A stretch of DNA of 21,887 bases from JAGMES01 sp023128035 (GCA_030627905.1 DAOVRZ010000099.1:1-21887); one strand, 5' to 3'. Counted from the stretch's first letter, positions 1 through 8,150 are shown. The notes: generated by a model from the sequence alone, not told the origin. Made by a program: numbers and translations.

Positions 1-8
1 AATAGCAT

Positions 9-41
9 AATAAAATGACTCCTTAAAGTTTTTATTTTATT
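9..41. terminator. possible hairpin at left edge
   Basis: AATAAAAT (9-16) pairs with ATTTTATT (34-41), and ACT/AGT can extend the stem. It is A/T-only and could end transcription of a gene outside the window. No coding sequence is recognisable in positions 1-90. Confidence 0.25.
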
Positions 42-98
42 ATACATTATTTTGTTTGTTTTGTGAAGTAGTATCTTTAATAATTAAGCTATGTTGCA

Positions 99-650
99 GT
101 AGTATGTTTTCAATATAAAAGAGATGCCAAAAGATTTTATCATGCTCTTAAGCAAAGACTAGCTAAATTCGGACTAGCACTAGCAGAAGAAAAGACACGA
201 ATAATAAACTTTGGGAGATTTGCTGAAAGAGATGTGAAAAGACGAGGTGGAAGAAAACCTGAAACATTTGACTTTCTAGGCTTTACGCATTATTGTGGTA
301 GAAGTCGTAGAGGAAAGTTTAAATTAAAATGGAAAACTTCTCGGAAGAAATTTCACGCGAAAATACAGATCTTTAAGAAATGGATTAAAGATAATAGATT
401 TTCAACTCTTAAAAAGATATGGAAAACCGTTAATCAAAAGTTACGGGGGCATTATCAATACTATGGAGTTAGTGATAATTGGAATAATCTATTAAAGTAT
501 AAGTGGGAAATAGAAGAGTTACTGCAGAAATGGTTAAATAGGAGAAGTCAAAGGAACAAGTTATCATGGGATAAGTTCGATAAAATGTTGGAACATTACC
601 CTTTGGCATTACCTAAATCCTTAGTTAATCTTAATTCAGCGTTTGTGTAA
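99..650 (+). pseudogene. ltrA: group II intron reverse transcriptase/maturase, C-terminal fragment
   Basis: The open frame runs from about 99 (in-frame stop at 81-83) to the stop at 650. A GTG at 234 starts only a 138-residue sub-ORF, but family-like sequence is already readable upstream: VVCFQYK, then KFGLALAEEKTRIINFGRF. Further on come TFDFLGFTHYCG, the maturase domain X with KLRGHYQYYGVSDN, and the usual end WLNRRSQRNKLSWDKF...HYPLALP. RT blocks 0 to 4 and the YADD catalytic motif are lost; the sequence resumes just after the place of YADD. No HNH endonuclease follows. It is a dead fragment of a protein that normally has over 400 residues. The family call is firm; the intron class is not determined. 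Confidence 0.85.
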
Positions 651-750
651 AGAGGTTCATATGGGGAGCCGGATGCCTTAATTGGGCAAGTCCGGTTCTG
701 AGAGGGGCGGCCTTTCAATTTCGGAAACGTTAGAGAGAGCCGTCTACTTA
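99..750 (+). mobile_element. 5'-truncated group II intron remnant (maturase end plus domains V and VI)
   Basis: The reading frame for the end of a group II intron reverse transcriptase/maturase is followed by a classical catalytic RNA core. Domain V starts GAGCCGG at 666 and closes with TCCGGTTC at 691-698. The following AGGGGCGGC...GCCGTCT pairing (about 702-744) looks like domain VI. The intron-like sequence ends near 750 in CTACTTAC. From 751 on, the sequence reads as antisense coding sequence of the CoA-disulfide-reductase-like gene, so the 3' splice junction lies at about 750/751. Domains I to III and the front of the RT are missing, so this copy cannot splice or move by itself. Confidence 0.8.
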
Positions 751-3098
751 CCAATGCCTGCCATCTTTGCATGCCCAATTAATGCTTCTAAAGAATCAAC
801 GCCTTTATCTTTCATAACGTAACGAATCATTTTGGGACCCATACCCAGCATATTCATTCGAGAAAGTCCTAATTTTTTACTACCTCTTGGCATCATTTTG
901 CCAAACATTTGATCTAAAAGACCTTTTTTACCTTGACGTTTTGATTTTTTCTTAAGATATTTAAACCCCAAAAGGTAAAGAATAAAGTAACTTTACGTCC
1001 CATAGAAGCAGTGCCATTAGCGATAATAAAAGATGCAATTGCTTTATTTAGATCTCCACTAAATATCACCATTGTTTTATCTTGTGGTAAGTTTACAGTT
1101 TGATTAGTTAACTCTTTTTTTTCTGAAGATCCCTTTTGGACATAAGCAATGAAACAATTAGCGCCTTTTTCTTGTTTAATTAACGTGTTTCCAGTGCTTT
1201 TACACCAGACTGGGATATCTGAAACAAATCCAGGATCTGTAGCGTTAACTTCTAAAATTTGCCCTTCTTCTAAAGTATTTATTTTTTGATAAACTTGCAT
1301 AATTGGACCAGGACATTGAAGTCCACAAGCATCTAGTTTTACAGTTTCTTGATATGTAAGAGCAACTCTTTTTATAGAAGTTGAGTCATTTTTTATTTGC
1401 ATTTCACTATGACAACAACATGAAGATTCACTAGGTGTAGAAGATGAATTATTCTGTGTTTTAATTTCTTTAGATACGACTTTGTAGGTTTTGTAGCCTC
1501 CACTTAAGTTCCTAACTTTTGTAAAACCATGCTGTTTAAGAATACGAGTTGCAATATAGCCGCGTAACCCAACTTGACAGAAGATAATAATTTCCCTGTC
1601 TTTTGGTAATTCATTTAAACGTTTTCTTAAGTCATCTACCGGGATATGGTAAGAACCTTCTATGGTTCCTAAATCATTTTCCATCTTAGTTCGGACATTA
1701 ACCAGAATAGATTTATTTGGATCTAAAGTAGCAATTTCATGCCAATGAATGATATTAGTATCTTCAGTTAAAATATTACCAGCAGCGTAGCCTGCCATAT
1801 TTATTGGATCTTTTGCAGAGGAGAAAGGTGGTGCATATGAAAGTTCTATTTCCTGTAAATCAAAAATACTTTTTCCAAAACGGATACAGGTTGCTAAAAC
1901 ATCCATTCGTTTATCTACACCATTATATCCAATAATCTGCCCACCGCGAAGTTTTCCTTTCGGAGTAAATAGAATTTTGACAGCCATTGGAATTGCACCA
2001 GGATAATATCCTGCATGAGATCCAGAAGCAATATATTCAATACCATCACGTTTTAAAGTTTTTTCATTAGCACCAGTTGATGCTACAGTAAGATCAAAAA
2101 CTTTGGCTACAGCAGTTCCTTGAGTTCCTTTATATGTCTCGGAACGATCGGATATATTGTTAGCAATGATTCGACCTTGTTTATTAGCTGGCCCTGTTAA
2201 AGGAATATGAGCCTTCTTACCAGTTACAAAATCGTTCACTTCAATAGCGTCACCAATTGCGTAAATAGATAGATCAGATGTTTGCAAGTATTCATTTACT
2301 TTGATACCACCTCGTTCTCCTAACTCCAGGCCACAGGATTTGGCCAGAGTTGTTTCAGGACGAACACCAATTGCAAAAATCACCAAATCAGCGGTTACTT
2401 GCTTACCACTTTCTAAAGTTACCTGAACACGACCAGATTGATCAGCAAAAGATTTAACACCATCATTTAAAACTAGATTGACATTTTTTGAACGAATATG
2501 GTCATGAACAATAGCTGCCATTTCGAAATCTATAGGAGCCATAACTTGATCAGTCATTTCAACTAATGTAACATTTAAACCACGGTGGTGTAAGTTTTCT
2601 GCCATTTCTAATCCAATAAATCCACCGCCTACCACAACAGCAGATTGAGGTTTTTTATTATCTACAAAAGACTTAATTTTGTCAGTATCGGGAATATTGC
2701 GTAGTGTAAAAATATTTTTATGATCAATACCAGGTATTGGTGGTTTAATAGGATTAGCACCCGGAGAAAGAACTAAATTATCATAACTTTCATTGTAAAC
2801 TTCACCTGTTTTATGATTTTTAACTTCGACAGTTTTATTTTTATGGTTAATAGATAAAACTTCATTGAATATTTTAACTTTAATATTAAAACGTTTTTCC
2901 ATAGCTTCAGGAGTTTGAACCAAAAGTTTACTGCGTTCTTGAATAACTTCTCCAATGTGAGAGACTACAGTTAGCAAAAGAAATATGCTCCCCACGTTCA
3001 AACAAAATAATTTCTGCTTGTTCATCAAGACGTCTTAATCCAGCAGCTGTACTTGCTCCACCAGCAACTCCTCCAACGATAACAACTTTTTTTCCCAT
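751..3098 (-). pseudogene. cdr: CoA-disulfide reductase-like protein (reductase-rhodanese-TusA-DsrE), broken
   Basis: This gene encoded a pyridine nucleotide-disulfide oxidoreductase fused to sulfur-carrier domains, a type involved in persulfide or CoA-disulfide metabolism. The true start is ATG at 3098 behind AAGGAGG. The first 44 codons read MGKKVVIVGGVAGGAS (FAD-binding GxGxxG-like) up to SFANC, which holds the expected redox cysteine. About 5 bp are then missing near 2966, shifting the frame. The main frame continues from IGEVIQERSKLL with the NAD-binding VVVGGGFIGLEMAE, then a rhodanese domain (FCQVGLRGY, catalytic Cys), a TusA domain (LDACGLQCPGPIM) and the start of a DsrE domain. Near 920-930 the frame shifts again; the remainder (FGKMMPRGSKKLGLSRMNML) is readable in the -1 frame. 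The DsrE domain is then cut by the antisense intron at about 750. With three lesions it is very unlikely to make its normal product. Confidence 0.85.
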
Positions 3099-3125
3099 CG
3101 AAAAAGAACCTCCTTTAAATTGTTT

Positions 3126-3146
3126 ATATACTTTAAAATATTATAT
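3126..3146. promoter_or_regulatory. possible ArsR-type operator upstream of the cdr pseudogene
   Basis: An imperfect A/T-rich inverted repeat (ATATAC, 9 bp, TTATAT) overlaps a TATAAT-like box on the minus strand, just ahead of the cdr start at 3098. Two ArsR-type genes lie immediately upstream, which makes operator use plausible. The repeat is low in complexity. Confidence 0.25.
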
Positions 3147-3209
3147 AGTAAATTAAATAGTTAATTTTTGTTCAGAAATAATTGAAGTTTTTGAAAAAAC
3201 TAATGTGAG

Positions 3210-3499
3210 TTATTTCTCAAAGATTGTCGAAAGAATTTTTTTAGCATCCTCATTAAGTATGCTATAATTGATTTTAATACCTTCTATTACACCTTCAATA
3301 ATGTTAGCAGCTTTAAGTTTAGATAAATGTTGGGAAATTGTTGATTGTGGAAGATCTAAACAATATTGCATCGTAGTTACATTGCAAATTTTGGTTTCCA
3401 TCAATCCTTTGAGAATACATAATCTTATCGGATGAGCTAGAGCTTTTAAGATTTCACTTTTTTTTCTAAGAGTTTTTCTTGCCTTGTTAAATAATCCAC
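3210..3499 (-). pseudogene. ArsR-family regulator, copy 1, frameshifted
   Basis: This is a winged-helix ArsR/SmtB-type repressor closely similar to the intact copy at 3598-3888. The likely start is GTG at 3499 behind GGGAGG, giving MDYLTRQEKLLEKK. A run of 8 A residues (3458-3465) then puts the frame out by one, and the rest (SEILKALAHPIRLCILKGL, then LPQSTISQHLSKLKAANI and the wing GIKINYSI) is in another frame. Nine A residues would restore a single ORF. From the internal ATG at about 3404 only 64 residues could be made, which would lack the first helices. The gene lies directly upstream of the cdr pseudogene in the same direction and may once have controlled it. The homopolymer could also be a sequencing error or a phase-variable tract. 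Confidence 0.75.
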
Positions 3500-3597
3500 A
3501 AAGTATGGCCTCCCTATGCTTTTGCTATATCATTATATTACAATAAAACGATATAAAGTCAAATAAAAAAAATAGGCTTTTGTGAGCCTATAATAAT

Positions 3598-3888
3598 TTA
3601 TTTATCAAAAAGAGCTGAAATGATTTTCCGAGCATCTTCATTTACTACATAGTAATGAATTTTAACTCCATCTCGCGTACCATCAACGATACCAGCAGAT
3701 TTAAGTTTGGCTATATGTTGTGAAATAGTTGATTGGGGAATATCTAGACAATCCTGTATAGTGGTTACATTACTAACTTTTGTTTTCATAAGTCCTTTGA
3801 CAATACATAAACGTACAGGGTGGGATAAAGCTTTGAGAATTTCACTTTTTTCTTTTAAAGTATCAAACTTATCTGTCATATTTTCCAC
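3598..3888 (-). CDS. ArsR-family transcriptional regulator, copy 2
   Basis: An intact winged-helix repressor of about 96 residues. I place the start at GTG 3888 because AGGGGG lies at a normal distance before it; an ORF start at 3915 has no ribosome-binding site. The order is ALSHPVRLCIVKGL (helix 1/2), then NVTTIQDCLDIPQSTISQHIAKLKSAG (recognition helix), then a wing ending in KIHYYVV. Cysteines in RLC and QDC could bind a metal or sense thiols, but the canonical ELCVCDL metal box is absent, so the inducer is unknown. The neighbouring sulfur-transfer gene suggests a reactive-sulfur or redox signal (inference). It shares most of its sequence with the broken copy at 3210-3499, indicating a tandem duplication. 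Confidence 0.8.
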   Translation of the reverse strand: MENMTDKFDTLKEKSEILKALSHPVRLCIVKGLMKTKVSNVTTIQDCLDIPQSTISQHIAKLKSAGIVDGTRDGVKIHYYVVNEDARKIISALFDK

Positions 3889-3923
3889 GAAAATTACCCC
3901 CTTATTGTTTACCATATCTTAAT

Positions 3924-3951
3924 AGTATAATGGAATGGTGGCAAATGTCAA
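3924..3951 (-). promoter_or_regulatory. sigma-A-type promoter for ArsR copy 2
   Basis: Reading the minus strand, TTGACA (3951-3946) and TATACT (3929-3924) are separated by 16 bp. This lies about 35 bp before the GTG start at 3888. The match to consensus is close. Confidence 0.65.
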
Positions 3952-4055
3952 ACAAAATGATAAATATGTGAAAAAAATAGAGAAAAAATGAAGGAAAAAA
4001 GATGATTATTAGATAATTAATATCTAGTTGAAATGTTTTTTGAGGAGGTGTTAAT

Positions 4056-4145
4056 ATGATTAAAGATCCTAAAAAAGAACCTAAGAAGGAAAAACCTGAA
4101 GATGTTGTAACTAAGGATGGAGGTCCAATTGAAAAGCCTATGTAA
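4056..4145 (+). CDS. 29-residue lysine/proline/acid-rich small protein
   Basis: ATG at 4056 follows GAGGAGGTG at ideal spacing, and the frame runs 29 codons to TAA. The peptide starts MIKDPKKEPKKEKPEDVV and ends GGPIEKPM. It is highly charged, with no hydrophobic stretch, no cysteine and no signal peptide, so a small soluble and probably disordered cytoplasmic protein is expected. A strong terminator begins 15 bp downstream, making this a self-contained gene ahead of the ornithine operon and not a leader of ord. I do not recognise a family. The strong ribosome-binding site and the terminator argue that it is real. Confidence 0.6.
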   Translation: MIKDPKKEPKKEKPEDVVTKDGGPIEKPM

Positions 4146-4159
4146 AATTAGAACTAAGG

Positions 4160-4202
4160 AAAACACCTCAATCCTTTGAAGGATAGAAGTGTTTTTCTTT
4201 TT
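4160..4202 (+). terminator. Rho-independent terminator after the small ORF
   Basis: AAAACAC (4160-4166) pairs with GTGTTTT (4189-4195), and ATCC/GGAT extends the stem inside. A T-rich tract follows. It separates the small ORF from ord. Confidence 0.75.
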
Positions 4203-4317
4203 AAATGTATTAAAGAAAAGAAATTTGCAGAAAATTAAGAGGAAAAAGAAGAGTTATATCTAATATAAATAGTAGTATGCATTGATGTATAAAATTATAA
4301 ATAAGGAGTGGGTTTGA

Positions 4318-5349
4318 ATGGCAAAGGCTAGAATAATTAATTGGGGTCTTGGTGCAATGGGTCAAGGTATGGCACGCTTGATTCTGAGTAAAGAGGGTAT
4401 GGAACTTGTTGGAGCAATCGAAATGGACCCTAATAAAATTGGTAAAGATGTTGGCGAATTAGTTGGTCAAGAAAAAGTTGGAGTTGAAATCAAATCCAGT
4501 CTTAGTGAGATATTGGAAGGTGCTGAAGCAGATTTATTATTAATTGCTACTGGTTCCTTTACAAAAGAAGTTTTTCCTCAAATTAAAAAGGGTATTGAAG
4601 CTGGTTTAAATGTTATTACAATTGCAGAAGAGATGTCTTTTCCAGAAGCTGGGGAACCTGAATTAGCAAAAGAGATTGATCGTTTGGCTAAAGAAAAGGG
4701 TGTAACTGTTTTGGGTACTGGTATTAACCCAGGTTTTGTTTTAGATACTTTGATTCTTGTATTAACAGGTGCTTGTTTAGATGTTCAAGAGATTAAAGCA
4801 GCAAGAATTAACGATCTTTCACCATTTGGTCCAACTGTAATGAGAACTCAAGGTGTAGGTACTACTCCAGAAGAATTCGAAGCAGGTCTGCAATCAGGCG
4901 ATATCGTTGGTCATATCGGCTTCCAGGAATCTATCAACATGGTTGCAGCTAAAATGGGTTGGGAATTAGATGAAATTATAGAAACTAGAGAACCTATTAT
5001 TTCTAATACATATCGAGAAACTCCTCACGTAAAAGTTGAAAAAGGTAATGTAGCAGGTTGTCGTCATATTGCTTATGGTAAAAAAGATGGTAAGGTTTTA
5101 ATAACTATGGAACATCCACAACAAATTCATCCACATTTAGAGGATATTGAAACTGGGGACTATATTGAAATCATTGGTGATCCAAATATTAAAATGGGTA
5201 TTAGCCCTGAAATTCCAGGTGGTAAAGGAACTATGGCTTGTGCTGTAAACATGATTCCTGCAGTAATTAAAGCAGAATCTGGTTTAGTACATATGTCTGA
5301 TCTTCCGATCCCTGCATTTATTGCAAAGGATTTAAAAGAGTTAGTATAG
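4318..5349 (+). CDS. ord: 2,4-diaminopentanoate dehydrogenase
   Basis: This enzyme oxidatively deaminates 2,4-diaminopentanoate to 2-amino-4-ketopentanoate with NAD(P)+, the step after the ornithine mutase in anaerobic ornithine degradation. The 343-residue protein opens with a Rossmann fold, GLGAMG at residues 10-15, of the dihydrodipicolinate-reductase type. Other visible segments are ATGSFTKEVFPQIKKGIEAG, GTGINPGFVLDTL and, near the C-terminus, PGGKGTMACAVNMIPAV. Length and order match clostridial Ord. The ATG start follows AAGGAG. It is the first gene of the operon, 34 bp ahead of ortA, with no terminator between them. The identity rests on both sequence and context. Confidence 0.93.
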   Translation: MAKARIINWGLGAMGQGMARLILSKEGMELVGAIEMDPNKIGKDVGELVGQEKVGVEIKSSLSEILEGAEADLLLIATGSFTKEVFPQIKKGIEAGLNVITIAEEMSFPEAGEPELAKEIDRLAKEKGVTVLGTGINPGFVLDTLILVLTGACLDVQEIKAARINDLSPFGPTVMRTQGVGTTPEEFEAGLQSGDIVGHIGFQESINMVAAKMGWELDEIIETREPIISNTYRETPHVKVEKGNVAGCRHIAYGKKDGKVLITMEHPQQIHPHLEDIETGDYIEIIGDPNIKMGISPEIPGGKGTMACAVNMIPAVIKAESGLVHMSDLPIPAFIAKDLKELV

Positions 5350-5383
5350 TGTAAAGGCAAAATAAAATTAGGGAGGTTTGAAT

Positions 5384-5692
5384 ATGAAGATACCCAAAGG
5401 AACATGGGTTCAGATACATCAGATCGTCCTTCAACCTGAGGAACGTGCTCCTCAAGTTCCGGATGATACTAAACAGGTATCATTGGAATTGAGGGTTAAT
5501 GGTTTTTTAACTGAAGATGCTATGATCGGTGATGAAGTGACTATTAAAACGTTGATTGGTCGCCAATTAACAGGTCGGTTAGAAAAAGCGAATCCACGTT
5601 ATGAATATGATTTTGGTGAGCCCATACCAGCACTTTTGACAATCGGTCAGGAGTTGCGAGAATTTCTCTTTGAGGAGGGGCAATGCCAATGA
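5384..5692 (+). CDS. ortA: 2-amino-4-ketopentanoate thiolase, alpha subunit
   Basis: This is the small subunit of the PLP-dependent thiolase that splits 2-amino-4-ketopentanoate with CoA into alanine and acetyl-CoA. It has about 102 residues, starting MKIPKGTWVQIHQIVL. It contains PEERAPQVPDDTKQV and ends with the RLEKANPRYEYDFG segment typical of OrtA. I chose ATG 5384, after GGGAGG, over the in-frame TTG six bases upstream. Its last codons overlap the start of ortB by about 10 bp, which suggests translational coupling of the two subunits. It has no recognised catalytic motif of its own. Confidence 0.9.
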   Translation: MKIPKGTWVQIHQIVLQPEERAPQVPDDTKQVSLELRVNGFLTEDAMIGDEVTIKTLIGRQLTGRLEKANPRYEYDFGEPIPALLTIGQELREFLFEEGQCQ

Positions 5693-7101
5693 AAGATATG
5701 AGTTATCAACAAGTAATGAAACGTAAGAATGAGATTATGAAAATGGCTGTTGGAATCGATTATGATCAATTTGAAACATCTGAGATTGCTTTTGATTATG
5801 AGCGGATGATGCGTGAGGTTGGTTATAGTCTTGATGAAATCTGTCAGATTCAAAAAGAGACAGGAGTAGGGAATACTCCTTTGTTGGAACTGAAAAATAT
5901 TACTCGTCTGGTGCAGAAAATTTCTGAGCCTGGTTATGGTGCTCGAATTTTCTTAAAAGATGAAGCTTGCAATCCATCTGCGAGTTTTAAGGCACGGCGA
6001 GCTGCGGTCTCAGTGTACCATGCCCAGAAGCATGGCTATAAAGGTGTTATAGCGGCAACTAGTGGTAATTACGGTGCAGCTGTTGCATCTCAGGCAGCGA
6101 TGAGAGGTTTGAAATGTATCATCGTTCAAGAAGTATATGATAGCACAGGTTTAGGACAACCTGAGATTTTAGAGAAGGGTCGTAAGTGTGAGGCTTATGG
6201 TGCAGAGGTTTTGCAGTTAACCGTTGGCCCAGAACTGTTTTATACTTTCTTGAGAGTACTAGAGGAAACAGGTTATTTTAATGCTTCTTTATATACACCT
6301 TTTGGTATTGCTGGTGTAGAGACTTTAGGTTATGAAATTATTGATGAGATGCGAAAACGAGAAAATCGTGATCCAGATGCAATTGTTATAACTCATGCTG
6401 GTGGTGGAAATGTTACTGGTACTGCCAGAGGTGCACGTAAAGCTAATGCAATGAATACGAAAATTATTGGAGCTAGTGTGGATCTTAAAGGTTTACATAT
6501 GGCTAGTGATAAAGCTTTTAATCGTAAATCCTTTACTACTGGACATACGGGATTTGGAATGCCATTTGCTACATGGCCAGATCGGGCTGATGTACCTAGA
6601 AATGCTGCTCGAGCTTTAAGATATCTAGATAGGTATGTAACTATTTCTCAAGGGGAAGTATTTTATGTTACAGAAGCGTTGGCACAGTTAGAAGGTCTTG
6701 AACGTGGGCCAGCGGGAAATATATCTTTAGCAGCAGCTATTGCCATTGCGCGAGAAATGAAAGAGGATCAGATTGTGGTTGTTCAGGAAACTGAATATAC
6801 TGGTGCCGGTAAGCATCCAACTGCTCAACTAACTTTAGCGATGAAACAGGGTGTGGAAGTAAGGCGTGGTAATCCAGAAGATGATAAACCTGGTGAAAGG
6901 ATTATCATTCCTGAATGTCCATCTCAGATTCATGTTAAGGATGTAGATTTGAATAAAGTTCGGAAATCTTATCTGAAAAATGCAATTGAGAAGACAGGTG
7001 CAACTTCAATATCTTGCGAGGAATTAACTTTCCTTGCGGATGAAGTAAATGGGAGTAAAGAGTTTGTAAAAGATTTTTTGCAAGAATTAGGAGTGAATTA
7101 A
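5683..7101 (+). CDS. ortB: 2-amino-4-ketopentanoate thiolase, beta subunit (PLP)
   Basis: This is the catalytic subunit of the OrtAB thiolase. It has 472 residues of PLP fold type II, related to threonine synthase. The PLP lysine is K103 in NPSASFKARRA, the substrate loop TSGNYGAAV is at about 126-134, and the phosphate-binding glycine loop HAGGGNVTG lies near 238-246. The ribosome-binding site GAGGAGGGG sits inside the end of ortA. ATG 5683 or ATG 5689 could be used; the second has the better spacing. The overlap with ortA fits a two-subunit complex. Together with Ord it gives the complete oxidative branch after the mutase. Confidence 0.93.
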   Translation: MPMKDMSYQQVMKRKNEIMKMAVGIDYDQFETSEIAFDYERMMREVGYSLDEICQIQKETGVGNTPLLELKNITRLVQKISEPGYGARIFLKDEACNPSASFKARRAAVSVYHAQKHGYKGVIAATSGNYGAAVASQAAMRGLKCIIVQEVYDSTGLGQPEILEKGRKCEAYGAEVLQLTVGPELFYTFLRVLEETGYFNASLYTPFGIAGVETLGYEIIDEMRKRENRDPDAIVITHAGGGNVTGTARGARKANAMNTKIIGASVDLKGLHMASDKAFNRKSFTTGHTGFGMPFATWPDRADVPRNAARALRYLDRYVTISQGEVFYVTEALAQLEGLERGPAGNISLAAAIAIAREMKEDQIVVVQETEYTGAGKHPTAQLTLAMKQGVEVRRGNPEDDKPGERIIIPECPSQIHVKDVDLNKVRKSYLKNAIEKTGATSISCEELTFLADEVNGSKEFVKDFLQELGVN

Positions 7102-7130
7102 TAGTGGAATAGTGATAGGAGGAAAATCAG

Positions 7131-7568
7131 TTGAACGTTTCATTTTATTCGCTGAAGGAAATTTCGTTGGAAAAGATGCAATATGCTGTTATTATGGCAC
7201 GATTTGAGGGTAAGTGGATTTTTGTTCAACATCGGGAACGAAAGACTTGGGAAATTCCTGGTGGAAGGGTGGAACCAGAAGAATCTATTTTTGAGTGTGC
7301 TCCAAGAGAGTTGATGGAGGAGACTGGAGCAATTAAATTCGCTCTTTTCCCTGTATCAATTTATGGTGTCAAAAATGATGAAAATTCTGAGGAAAGTTAT
7401 GGTATGCTCTTTTTTGCGGATGTTCATGAGATGGGATCAATACCTGAAGATAGTGAAATGGTACGACAAGAGCTATATTTAGAACTGCCTCAAAAGTTAA
7501 CTTATCCTGAGATTCAACCACATATATATTATAAAACATTAGAATTTATAATGAAACGCGGAATTTAA
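7131..7568 (+). CDS. Nudix hydrolase in the ornithine operon
   Basis: A 145-residue protein with a perfect Nudix box, GGRVEPEESIFECAPRELME followed by ETG (residues about 44-67), matching GX5EX7REUXEEXGU. That predicts Mg2+-dependent hydrolysis of a nucleoside diphosphate linked to another group. The start is TTG at 7131 behind ATAGGAGG; an internal ATG at 7176 has no such site. The distance from ortB is 29 bp, so it is co-transcribed. The substrate cannot be told: oxidised nucleotides, or a damaged cofactor of the pathway such as CoA, NAD or cobamide nucleotides, are possible. Its stop codon overlaps the first base pairs of the hairpin element that follows. Confidence 0.88.
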   Translation: MNVSFYSLKEISLEKMQYAVIMARFEGKWIFVQHRERKTWEIPGGRVEPEESIFECAPRELMEETGAIKFALFPVSIYGVKNDENSEESYGMLFFADVHEMGSIPEDSEMVRQELYLELPQKLTYPEIQPHIYYKTLEFIMKRGI

Positions 7569-7703
7569 CGACATTTCAGAAGGCGAAGCTCCGCTCTTCT
7601 ATAGGTGGAGGTAGAATGCTTACAATAATTTCAAAACTTCAATGAGAGTTCAAACCTTCTTCTGAAGTCGTTAAACTTAAGAAATAATAACTTGTTATTA
7701 TTT
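7565..7703 (-). repeat. hairpin-rich ~140-bp element, copy 1 (IS200/IS605-end-like)
   Basis: Outer arms TTAACGAC (7565-7572) and GTCGTTAA (7667-7674) are extended inside by CAGAAGG/CCTTCTTCTG. They are followed by a second hairpin, AAATAATAA-cttg-TTATTATTT (7682-7703). The same order, with related sequence, occurs in the opposite orientation at 19587-19730. It fills the gap between the Nudix gene and oraS and carries no ORF of meaning. Non-autonomous IS200/IS605-like DNA is my best reading, by its foldback structure. Confidence 0.55.
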
Positions 7704-7778
7704 CGACTTTAAATAAATCTATTAAGTAGTTTAATCTACAGCATAGATTATTAATCTTAACAGGGGGTGTAGAGTTAA

Positions 7779-8150
7779 ATGGTACAGGAAAGACACGATG
7801 ATTTTCAGGAACGTCGCAAACATTTAGCTAATTTAAGCGATGCAGAGCTTTTTCAACGTTTTTGGGAGTTAACAGAGAAAATTGTTGATCCAATGATTGA
7901 TTTATCAAAAAAGCATACTTCGCCATCTATTGAGCGTTCTGTACTTTTAAGAATGGGATTGAGTAGTTTAGAGGCAAAAGAACTGGTTCAAAAGGTTTAT
8001 GAAAAAGAGTTATTAGGTAAAGGTGCTGGACATATAGTATGGAGAGTAGCGAAAGAAACTAATCTTGGAATTCGTGAAACTGGACAGGCTTTAATAGACG
8101 GAGAGTATTGGGATATTGTTGAAAAATTATTTGGAGGAGGTGGTCAATAA
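7779..8150 (+). CDS. oraS: D-ornithine 4,5-aminomutase, small subunit
   Basis: The small subunit of the adenosylcobalamin- and PLP-dependent mutase that converts D-ornithine to 2,4-diaminopentanoate. It has 123 residues, the normal length for OraS, with family-typical DFQERRKHLANLSDAELFQRFWEL at the N-terminus, then LLRMGLSSLEAKELVQK and GAGHIVWRVAKETNLGIRE. It is helical and has no cofactor motif, which is expected because the large subunit carries both cofactors. The start ATG follows AGGGGGTGT. Its stop overlaps the oraE start (TAATG at 8148-8152), so the subunits are translationally coupled. Confidence 0.93.
   Translation: MVQERHDDFQERRKHLANLSDAELFQRFWELTEKIVDPMIDLSKKHTSPSIERSVLLRMGLSSLEAKELVQKVYEKELLGKGAGHIVWRVAKETNLGIRETGQALIDGEYWDIVEKLFGGGGQ

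Noticed and set aside
744..971. A separate 75-residue basic protein (start MGFKYLKKK)
   Set aside because: Its C-terminal part is the continuation of the DsrE domain in the cdr pseudogene after a -1 shift; its first residues are an out-of-frame reading of the same gene. It is not an independent gene.
4049..4145. Small ORF as a translated leader controlling ord
   Set aside because: It has no runs of Orn/Lys/Arg codons arranged as an attenuator, and a full terminator plus 115 bp separate it from ord without an alternative antiterminator pairing that I can see.
7617..7646. 9-codon ORF (ATG 7617) behind a GGAGG-like sequence
   Set aside because: It lies inside the foldback element, the corresponding frame is not kept in the second copy, and the G-rich stretch is part of a hairpin arm.
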